This document shows, one piece after another, positions 24,824 through 34,030 of a stretch of DNA of 64,000 nucleotides. The notes beneath the pieces are model-generated. The model saw nothing but the letters and a program-made list of their open reading frames with translations, did not search any database and had not been told where the DNA came from. The position numbers were made by a program, and so were the translations under genes. Origin of the DNA: Liriodendron chinense (Eukaryota; Streptophyta; Magnoliopsida; Magnoliales; Magnoliaceae); assembly GCA_003013855.2 (NCBI GenBank), contig PVNU02000853.1, positions 1,736,001-1,800,000 of the forward strand. Direction: 5' to 3'. Every line of letters starts with the position of its first letter. Position 1 is the stretch's first letter.

Positions 24824-26894
24824 TGTTGAGCTCTTAATTGTGCATATTCTAACCCCAATTCATCACTCATTATACAAGATTTTCATGATTTAAAGACTAA
24901 TCAAATACATGTTGTGTGATTGTAGGGATGAGAGAGGACTTCACTCAATTAGAGACCAAAAAGGGGCCATTTGGAGCCTTTGATGAAGGCCCAAGGTGGA
25001 CCAAAGAAAGAAGAAAGTAAAGAGAGAGGAAGGAGAGAAGAAAAGAAAGAAGAAAAACAAGCAAAACTGGGTCCGACCGGTCAAGACCGGTCGGCCAAGA
25101 AGGCCCGACCGGTCATGACCGGTTGGATGCACTCCCTGGAGCAAGGCCAGCCCTGTCCGACCGGTCATGACCGGTCGGCCATGCAAGTTTCAGACTCCAG
25201 ATTGCATACAGCAGGCCATTCCCGTTTCTGACTTTTCAGACCACTTTTTTGAAGCCATCTTAATGATATTTGGAAATCCAAACACATCCAAGTGGAAGAG
25301 GAGCTCGACGCCGAACTAACCCAAGTGGTTTCATGTCAATCGGAGCTACGGATTGATCGTGGTGGCCAAAACATTACAAACTGTCCAGAAAGTTCCAGAT
25401 TTCACTGTTCCACTCTGGGCCGGTCCAGGTGGCCCATCATTGATGATATGAAGAATCTACTTTGACCATATTTTATACCACATCCATATATGAATAACCA
25501 CAAAAGTTTCAGATCAAAAGGATGTGTGGTTTGATCGTACCGGTTGAAGAAAGATGGACCATCCAGAAAGATCCAACTGCGCAGAGTTTATAAAAGCCCT
25601 AATTGTTCTAATTTTCGGACCACATTCTGGGATTGTTTTGGACAATCTAATCTGTCTATCATGTAGAGGAGGAAGTTTTCTACTAATGTTCCAAATTTGG
25701 GATCAATCCGACGTCTCTACACTCCGGAGCGTTGGAAGCAAGATGACTGGTTCTGAAGGTACCCGAAGTGCACGATTTTGAGAGGCGGTCGGTGATGTGA
25801 TTGGTGGGCCCATTCAGAGGACAATATTGGAAATCTAAATCATCTATGAGGAATATCACATTACAAGGAAGCTACAAATCAATTTTGAAGGCAATCCGAC
25901 CATTGGTTAAGCCGTACCAAGCGAAACAAATTTTGCTACGTTGTTGTACTATTGCTGCACTATAAAAGGGGGTGCTCTCTTCTATTCCAGGGCAACGAAG
26001 GATGTGGGGAGCAAGGAGTTCAAGTCATAGGAGGCTTCCTAGCCTCCTCCAGCTAGTTTTTCTTCCTTTTCTTAGTTCTAGTTTTATTTTTAATATGCTT
26101 TTCATTAGCTAATCTCTTAGCTAGAGCTAAGAGGTGAACATTATAGTTTTCTTAGATTGTTTAATTCGTTTTGTTGGTTTTAAGTGTGGAATTCATGATT
26201 ATGAACTATGGTTTGAAGTTTATACAAGTTTTTGAGTAATTTTTCTTAGTCTTGTGATGACTCATGGATGTTTGGGAGAATTACTTAACTTCTTAATTCG
26301 TTTGTAACAGTCTAGACCTGTATGATCCGAGGAATCGGAGTGCGCTCTAGTACTATGTTCTTCATAAAGGGACTTCCTACCAAAGTTCTATTTTACTGAT
26401 TTTCTGAATATATATGGATTGTGCATGTGATTTGAATCTAGTTCAAATCATGATCTAGCCTTGTCTTGTGACAGGACTTGAGGATGGTTATGATTGTGAA
26501 CTGGACCTTTTGGAAAGGGGAATGACCTATGCAATTGAGCATGCTCAGCTCAGCCTACATTGAGTGAATCCTATGCATTGAACTTACATATAACAGATTG
26601 TTTGGTTTAACAGCTCTATCATCCGACTAGATAGATCTTAATATCGATTCTAGTTGAGAAAGTAAGAAACCATAGCGAATTATGCATCTAAGGAGAGCTA
26701 TAAGTGGATCCTTGATGCTCTAGTTATCTTTCCATTATTAGATTTTCTATTTTATGTTCAAAACCAATTTCACAAACCTCTTTAGATTCTAGTTATTAGG
26801 ATAGTTGGAATTGTTTACTTCCTTCCCTGTGGATCGACCTCGGTCTTACCGAGTTTATTACTACTTCGCAACCCTACACTTGGGGAAGCGAACA
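24824..26894 (+). mobile_element. Solo LTR K (long type, plus strand), TSD TATGT
   Basis: 2071-bp LTR, TGTTGAGCTCTTAATTG ... GGGGAAGCGAACA, flanked by TATGT at 24819-24823 and 26895-26899. It splits the last codons of element E's pol. It has dyads at 25074-25170, the ~170-bp degenerate repeats, a TATA box at 25961-25967 and the stem-loop at 26113-26134. Confidence 0.95.
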
Positions 26895-28061
26895 TATGTC
26901 CATACCTCTGACTGATCCTGTGTATTAGGATGATTGATCTCCTAGTCTGATGGAGGTATAGAGTAGTTCAGATTAGGATTTTATTGCTTTTGTTTACTTT
27001 TTCTTAGGTTTGTTAGAAGGAGGTAGAATTCCACTTTTCATTCTCTCAGGTACTATCATTCCTCACTCCCTTTTATTTTTAGAATTTCTCTTATGTTTTG
27101 CTCATTGAACATCTTTTACATTAAGGACGATGCAAGATTTGGTTGGGAGGTGTAGGATCAGTAGGATGAATCTAGTGTTTTGTAACATCTCGAGCAATTA
27201 TGTAGGAATTTTTTTGAATTTTCTAAAATTTCAAAACTCTTTTAGAAAACCTTACTACTATGCATTCGAGATGATACGAGCATAAGAGGAGGAGATACGA
27301 TGTGTATGATGATTGTAAGTCTTGAACTTCTCTTAGCGTAATGGATTTATATGTGAATTCCCCTATTTATGTGAGTGATAGAAAATTTGAACACTTTTAC
27401 ACCTAGTTCACATTACACGATTTTCATGGGTTAAAAGGATTATGTGATTTGTGGATTAGCTAGACTTTAATTTAAGGTGTTGAGAAACCAAGCTGAGGTA
27501 CTTTGTCCATTCTTGTCCATGGGAAAACAACGAAAGATATGGATTTCTAAAAATCCTATCTAATTTAAAAGAAAAAGGAAAAGGAATGATGAAATTGGGA
27601 ATGATGGAAAAATGGTGGAAATTTTCGATTAGGACTACCTATTAACAACTGGGGGATGGTCTACCCGTAATCAAAGCCGGAAATGGGACGTAGTGTGAAA
27701 GCCATCAGAAGGATAGTAAGGCAAATTCCTGTCTTTAGCTTCTTGTTGCTCTATAGTCTAGTTGATCTAGGAAGAAGATAATCCTGGAAACTCATGAGAT
27801 GAACTTTCACAATGCACACTAGGTTGAATTTGTTCAAGTTCTTCTATTTTATTAATCAATTAGCGGGAATTTCATATGGACACTAATTATGTTTTGAGAG
27901 TTTACGGTTTCAACCTCTGTCACCTAATTCTTTTTTAATCTTACACTTGTGTGTCTTGGGATGTATAGAAGAATGGTTTCTAAAGGAGAGTTGGGTTTGG
28001 AGAATGAAACTTGTTTTACGCATGTTTTGCTCGGGACTAGCAAAATGCTGGTTGGGGGGTG
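26895..28061 (+). other. Element E pol end, 3' untranslated region and PPT
   Basis: About 1.1 kb without a usable ORF between pol and the 3' LTR. It is homologous to the same segment in G, H and L. It holds a PPT-like copy GGTTGGGAGGTG at 27141-27152 and the terminal PPT GGTTGGGGGGTG at 28050-28061, immediately next to the LTR. A TTTTGCT...AGCAAAA inverted repeat lies just upstream of the PPT. I see no env-like ORF. Confidence 0.8.
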
Positions 28062-28165
28062 TGTTGAGATCTTAATTGTGCATATTCTAACCCCAATTCA
28101 TCACTCATTATGTAAGGTTTTCATGATTTAAAGACTAACCTAATGCATGTTTTGTGATTGTAGGA

Positions 28166-29816
28166 TGTTCGCTTCGCCTCAAGTGCAAGGCTGCGATGTA
28201 GTAATAAACTCGGTAAGACCGAGGTCGATCCACAGGGACTTATGTAGGATCTCACAAACTCATCCACAAGTGTCTATTGAAATCTACTAATCAGATTTTT
28301 ATATGAAATTGATGTGAATAACAGAAGTTTAATTAAATTGAAAGTAACTAATTATAAGAAGACACTAGGGGTTCAAGGATCCACTCGTAGCAATCCTTGA
28401 TGTTCAATCCGCTGTGGTTTCTCATTCTCTCAACTAGAATCGATATTCAAATCTATCTAGTCGGATGATAAAGCTGTTAAACCAAACAGTCCGTAATATG
28501 TAAGTTCTATGCATCAGATTCACTCAATGTAGGCTGAGCTGAGCATGCTCAATTGCATAGGTCATTTCCCTTTCCTATAGGTCCAGTTCACAATCATAAC
28601 CATCCTCAAGTCCTCTCACAAGACAAGGCTAGATCAGGGTTTGAACTGGATTCAAATCACATGCACAGTCCTTACATATTCCAGAAAATCAACAAAAATA
28701 GAACTTTGGCAGGAAGTCCCTTTATGAAGAGCTTAGTACTAGAGCGCACTCCAATTCCTCAGATCATACAGGTCTAGACTGTTACAAACGAATTAAGAAG
28801 ATAAGTAATTCATCCAAACATCCATAAGTCATCACAAGACTAAGAAAAATTACTTAAAAACTTGTATAAACTTCAAACCTTAGTTCATAATCATGAATTC
28901 CAAACTAAAAACCACTTAACTACGAATTAAAACATCTTGGATCCACTACAAGCTTCACCTCTTAGCCCTAGCTAAGAGGTTTAGCTGCTCATGATCCAAG
29001 GAAACATGAAACAACTACAAAAAGCATGAAAACAGCAAAGCAAACCAAACGGAGTTGTGAAACTCCAATCTCCACTTCCACAGTCTCCAACCTCGCTTGA
29101 ACCCTTCTAGGATACCCTAGGAATAATCCCTAGGTGTCTTTTTATAGTCTGGAGGCTCCACAACTTCGGAAGAATCGAGAAAGTGCGTAACACTTACGCA
29201 GCGCAGAGAAAATCGGACTTGATTTGGAAATTTCTAAGTTCTTACGCATGGCCGACCGGTCATGACCGGTCGGCCTCAATAACTGACCACTCCAGCAACC
29301 ATAGCCGACCGGTCATGACCGGATCGGCCTTGTAAAACTTTAATCCAGCAAGTATGCCCGACCGGTCAAGACCGGTCGGGCCTGTTTATCTTCAGTCCAG
29401 CAATCATGTCCGACCGGTCATGACCGGTCGGACGTGTTCAGCAATTCTCCAGCAGCTGTGGCCGACCGGTCAAGACGGGTCGGTCATCTTTATTTGTTCT
29501 TCGGTGTGCATGGCTGACCGGTCTAGACCGGTCAGGCTTCCTTGGCCGACCGGTCACGACCGGTCAGCCTCTTTTCTTTTTGTTTTCCTTCTTTCTTTCT
29601 TTTGCTTTCTCTTCTTCTTCACTTCCTTCTATGCTTCGGCCCTCCTTTGGGTCTTCATCCAAGGTCCTAAACATGTTCTTTTCAACTTCAAATGGGTGGA
29701 GTTCACTCTCAATCCTATAGTCACAAAACATGCATTAGATTCATCTATAAACCATGCAAACCTTGCACAATGAGTGATGAATTGGGGTTAGAATATACAC
29801 AATTAGGAGCTCAACA
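28166..29816 (-). repeat. Element L 3' LTR
   Basis: 1651 bp. Dyads start at 29254, 29307, 29360, 29412, 29464, 29516 and 29548. The stem-loop is at 28958-28979. Against the 5' LTR it has one extra base inside a dyad near 29324 and a few transitions. Confidence 0.95.
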
Positions 29817-30955
29817 CACCCCCCAACCAGCATTTTGCTAGTCCCGAGCAAAACATGCGTGAAGCTAATCCCATTCTTCAAAACTCAACTCTCTTTCAGA
29901 AACCAACCTTCTATACATTCCAAGGTTCATAAGTGTAAGATTCAGAAAGATTAGGCGTCGAAGGTTGGAACCGTAAATCCTCAAAACATAATAAGCATTT
30001 ATATGAAATTCCCGCTGATTGGTTGATAAATAGAAGGACTTGAACAAATTCAACCTAGTGTGGATAGTGAAAATTCATCCCACGAGTTTCTAGGATTATC
30101 TTCTTCATAGATCAACTAAACTATAGAACTCAAGGTACATAGAGCCAGATCAAGCCAATGACAGGAATTTGCCTTACCGTCCTTCCGACGACTTTCACAC
30201 TACGTCCCATTTCCGGCTTTGGTTACGGGTAGACCATCCCCCGGTTGGTAGTAGGTAGCCCTAATCGGAATTTTCCACCATTTTTCCATCATTCCCAATT
30301 TCATCCTTCCTTTTCCTTTTTTTTTCTTTTAAATTAGATAGGATTTTTAAAAATCCATATCTTTCATTATTTTCCCATGGACAAGGATGGACAAAGTTCC
30401 CCGGCCTGATTTCTCAACACCTTAATTCAAAGTTTAGTTAATCCATAAATCACATAATCCCTTCAACTCATGAAAATCGTGTAATGTGAACTAGGTGTAA
30501 AAGTGTTCAGATTTTCTATCGATCACAGAATAGGGGAGTTCACATATAAAGACCATTATGCTATGAGGAATTCCAGACATCCAGCCCCATACACTGCATA
30601 TATCTTCCTCTTATGCTCATATCAACTTGAATGCATAGAACCGGTGTTTTCCAAAAGAGTTTCGAATGTTTGACAAATCGAAAAATTTTCACATAATTGC
30701 TTGAAATGTTGCAAAACGCTGGATTCATCCAAGCGATCCTACACCCCCCAACCAAATCTTGCATTGTCCTCAATGTAAAAGATGCGCAATGAGCAAAACA
30801 TGAGAGCAATTTGAAAATAAAAGGGAGTGAGGAATGATAGTACCTGAGAGAGTGAAAAGTGGAAATCTTCCTCCTTCTAACAAACCTATGAAAACGAAAA
30901 CAAAAGCAGCAAAATCCTAATCCTAACTACTCTATACCTCCATCAGACTAGGAGA
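29817..30955 (-). other. Element L 3' untranslated region, terminal PPT and internal PPT copy
   Basis: 1.14 kb between the pol stop and 3' LTR. The PPT is CACCCCCCAACC on the plus strand (GGTTGGGGGGTG in sense) at 29817-29828, directly abutting the LTR; an identical 12-mer lies at 30742-30753. Between them is a conserved non-coding block with the inverted repeat cgtccttccgacg at 30178-30190 and the segment caaaacatgcgtg by the PPT. No supported ORF. Confidence 0.8.
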
Positions 30956-33900
30956 TCAATCATCCTGATACACAGGATCATTCAGAGGTATGGACATACC
31001 TTCTGAAGGGAATTTCTCAAAGAACGGCTTTAATCGCTGCCCATTTGCTTTAAAAATGTTGCCGTTCCTCGGATTCAACAGCTCGACAGTCCCATATGGA
31101 TAGACAGTTTGCACAATGTAAGGACCGGTCCATCGAGATTTCAATTTTCCCGGAAATAGATGTAAGCAAGAATTATACATGAGGACTTTTTGATTTATCG
31201 TGAATGTTTTGCGAAGAATATTCTTATCATGGAATATCTTCGTCTTGTCCTTGTAAATTCTCGCATTCTCATAAGCTTCATTCCGGATTTTTGCAAGTTC
31301 ATTCAATTGTAGTTTGCGTAACGAGCTTGCCTTGTCAGAATTGAAATTCATCTTCTTAATAGCCCAATAAGCTCTATGTTCCAACTCCACAGGCAAGTGA
31401 CAAGCCTTCCCATAGACAAGTCTATAGGGGGACATTCCAATAGGGGTTTTAAAAGCTGTACGGTAAGCCCAAAGCGCATCAGTAAGCCGAAGCGACCAAT
31501 CCTTGCGATCGGGGTTCACCGTTTTCTCTAAAATGTGTTTAATCTCCCTATTAGATATCTCAGCTTGTCCACTAGTTTGTGGGTGATAGGGAGTGCTCAC
31601 TTTGTGAGTTACGCCATATTTCTTCATTAAGGCTTCAAAAGGGCGATTGCAAAAGTGAGACCCTCCATCACTTATGATGACTCGAGGCATTCCAAATCGG
31701 GAAAGAATATTTTCTTTTAAAAATCGAATGACCGTTTTATGGTCATTATTCCGGCAAGGGATGGCCTCGACCCATTTGGAAACATAATCAACGGCAAGTA
31801 AGATGTATAAATTTCCAAAAGAAGATGGGAATGGGCCCATGAAATCGATGCCCCAACAATAAAAAATTTCGATTATTAAAATGGGATTGAGTGGCATCAT
31901 ATTTCTACGGGAGATTCCTCCTAATTTCTGACAAGGTTCACATGCTTTGCAAAACTCATGTGTGTCTTTGAACATGGTGGGCCAATAAAACCCACATTGC
32001 GGAATTTTCGCTGTGGTCTTTTTAGCCGAAAAGTGGCCACCACAAGCTTGAGAATGACAGAAGGAGATGATACTTTGTTGCTCATCATCTGGGACACATC
32101 TCCTTATGATTTGATCGGGACAATACTTGAATAAGTATGGGTCGTCCCATAGGAATTTCCGTACCTCCGAGAAGAATCTATCCTTATCTTGCTTTTTCCA
32201 ATATGTAGGAATTATACCTGTAGCAAGATAGTTAGCAATGTCCGCATACCATGGTAATTGGGAAACAGCAAAAAGTTGTTCATCGGGGAACGTGTCATTG
32301 ATTGCGGTCGTTTCAGGGGAATCAGTGAGGACAAGTCGAGAGAGGTGGTCAGCTACTACATTCTCTACTCCTTTCTTATCACGTATTTCTATGTCGAATT
32401 CTTGGAGTAGAAGGATCCATCTTAACAACCGTGGTTTAGCATCCTTCTTAGAAAGAAGATACTTAAGCGCGGCATGGTCAGTGAATATAATGATCTTGGA
32501 TCCAATCAAGTAGGATCTAAACTTTTCCAAGGCAAAAACTACGGCTAAAAGTTCCTTTTCAATAGTGGTGTAGTTTGCTTGGGCTGAGTTTAGGGTTCTA
32601 CTTGCGTAGTAGATGACACATGGCTTTTTATCTTTTCTTTGTCCTAGCATGGCCCCAATAGCATAGTCGCTAGCATCACACATATTCTCAAAAGGAAGGC
32701 TCCAATCAGGTGGTTGCATTATTGGGGCACATGTCAACATACCTTTAAGGGTGGTAAAGGCCTTTTGACATTCTTCATTCCACTCGAATGAATTTTCCTT
32801 TTGAAGTAGGTTACATAAAGGGCGAGAGAGTGAACTGAAATCCTTTATGAACCTTCTGTAAAATCCTGCGTGTCCTAAAAAGGACCGTATATCTCGTATG
32901 CTTTTGGGTGGTGGAAGGTTAGAGATAAGATCAATTTTCGCCTTGTCCACCTCAATTCCATTTTGAGAAACGATGTGACCAAGTACAATTCCCTTTTGAA
33001 CCATGAAGTGACACTTTTCCCAATTGAGCACAAGGTTCTTCTCTTCACATCTTTTTAGCACAGATTTCAAGTGCTCAAGGCACTCATCAAAGCTACAACC
33101 GAATACGGAAAAATCATCCATGAAGACTTCGAGAATGGTCCCCACCATGTTAGAAAAGATGCTCATCATACAGCGCTGACAGGTGGCAGGGGCATTACAT
33201 AGTCCAAATGGCATCCGTCGATAGGCGAAAGTGCCGAATGGACATGTGAATGTAGTCTTTTCTTGGTCTTCACGGGCAATTTCTATTTGGTTGTACCCTG
33301 AATAGCCATCAAGGAAGCAAAAGTGGGAATGACCAGCCAACCGTTCTAAAATCTGATCAACAAACGGTAGGGGGAAGTGGTCTTTCCTCGTGACAGTGTT
33401 TAGCTTCCTGTAGTCAATGCACATTCTCCAACCGGTAGTGACTCTAGTTGGTACGAGTTCATTATTGGCATTGGCTACGATGGTTATTCCGGATTTCTTA
33501 GGCACCACTTGAGTTGGGCTCACCCATTGGCTATCGGATATCGGGTAAATGATACCTACATCCAATAGTTTCACCACTTCGGCCTTAACCACATCCTTCA
33601 TGTTTGGATTTAGTCGTCTTTGTGGTTGCCGGGATGTCTTTGCATTTTCCTCAAGGTGTATGCGGTGAGTGCAAATCAGTGGGTCTATGCCTTTGAGATC
33701 CGCAATTGTCCATCCAATGGCACTCTTGTGCTCTAATAGAGTGGCTATTAGCCTACTCTCTTGTTCCTCATCCAAGTGGGAAGAAATCACCACTGGATAT
33801 GTCTCATCTCGACCTAAATAAACATATTTTAGCTCACTTGGCAATGGTTTTAGGTCGAGTTTTAGTGCCTTGATGTTGGATGGGAGGGCCTTGTTCTCAT

Positions 33901-34030
33901 TTATAGGCAAAGGTTCAATTGGGGCCCTCCATCTTTTATTCTCAAGCACCAGCATCACATCTAGAATGGCATCCATCTCTTGTGTTGTGTCATCATTCAT
34001 CTCGTGAAGATGGGCCACACATGCCTCCAA
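30956..34030 (-). CDS. pol: Athila pol: reverse transcriptase, RNase H and integrase (element L)
   Basis: 1024 codons, uninterrupted. It copies the element RNA to DNA inside the particle and inserts it into the nucleus genome. RT spans about residues 140-320, with FLDGYSGYNQ (Asp241) and FMDD (303-306) as metal-binding sites. RNase H spans about 450-565 with Asp452, Glu491, Asp518 and Asp561 (VADHLSR). Integrase has its zinc-binding H659, H666, C697, C700, then catalytic Asp729, Asp788 and Glu824 (35 residues between the last two), and a GPY-type end (RWTGPYIVQTVYPYGTVEL). All expected catalytic residues are present. The ATG at 34030 is not a natural start: in element E the same region is in frame with protease, so L's pol is cut off by a one-base deletion just upstream. 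Confidence 0.95.
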   Translation of the reverse strand: MEACVAHLHEMNDDTTQEMDAILDVMLVLENKRWRAPIEPLPINENKALPSNIKALKLDLKPLPSELKYVYLGRDETYPVVISSHLDEEQESRLIATLLEHKSAIGWTIADLKGIDPLICTHRIHLEENAKTSRQPQRRLNPNMKDVVKAEVVKLLDVGIIYPISDSQWVSPTQVVPKKSGITIVANANNELVPTRVTTGWRMCIDYRKLNTVTRKDHFPLPFVDQILERLAGHSHFCFLDGYSGYNQIEIAREDQEKTTFTCPFGTFAYRRMPFGLCNAPATCQRCMMSIFSNMVGTILEVFMDDFSVFGCSFDECLEHLKSVLKRCEEKNLVLNWEKCHFMVQKGIVLGHIVSQNGIEVDKAKIDLISNLPPPKSIRDIRSFLGHAGFYRRFIKDFSSLSRPLCNLLQKENSFEWNEECQKAFTTLKGMLTCAPIMQPPDWSLPFENMCDASDYAIGAMLGQRKDKKPCVIYYASRTLNSAQANYTTIEKELLAVVFALEKFRSYLIGSKIIIFTDHAALKYLLSKKDAKPRLLRWILLLQEFDIEIRDKKGVENVVADHLSRLVLTDSPETTAINDTFPDEQLFAVSQLPWYADIANYLATGIIPTYWKKQDKDRFFSEVRKFLWDDPYLFKYCPDQIIRRCVPDDEQQSIISFCHSQACGGHFSAKKTTAKIPQCGFYWPTMFKDTHEFCKACEPCQKLGGISRRNMMPLNPILIIEIFYCWGIDFMGPFPSSFGNLYILLAVDYVSKWVEAIPCRNNDHKTVIRFLKENILSRFGMPRVIISDGGSHFCNRPFEALMKKYGVTHKVSTPYHPQTSGQAEISNREIKHILEKTVNPDRKDWSLRLTDALWAYRTAFKTPIGMSPYRLVYGKACHLPVELEHRAYWAIKKMNFNSDKASSLRKLQLNELAKIRNEAYENARIYKDKTKIFHDKNILRKTFTINQKVLMYNSCLHLFPGKLKSRWTGPYIVQTVYPYGTVELLNPRNGNIFKANGQRLKPFFEKFPSEGMSIPLNDPVYQDD

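Noticed and set aside
25440..25780. Captured host exon in long solo LTRs
   Set aside because: The sequence is shared by three LTRs and looks like degenerate internal repeats; frames are not conserved between copies.
29250..29573. CRISPR-like array: short palindromic repeats with unique spacers
   Set aside because: Repeats are 18-bp promoter dyads in LTRs of a plant retrotransposon, spacers are homologous between the two LTRs, and there is no cas context.
29354..29773. Open frames rich in RPVMTGRT or PTGHDRS motifs in the LTRs
   Set aside because: They are translations of the GACCGGTC array, which lacks stops in several frames on both strands; they overlap the promoter region and are not conserved as proteins.
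29817..30955. Possible env-like gene downstream of Athila pol
   Set aside because: Some Athila elements carry one, but here the segment is 1.1 kb with no conserved frame, signal peptide or membrane segment.
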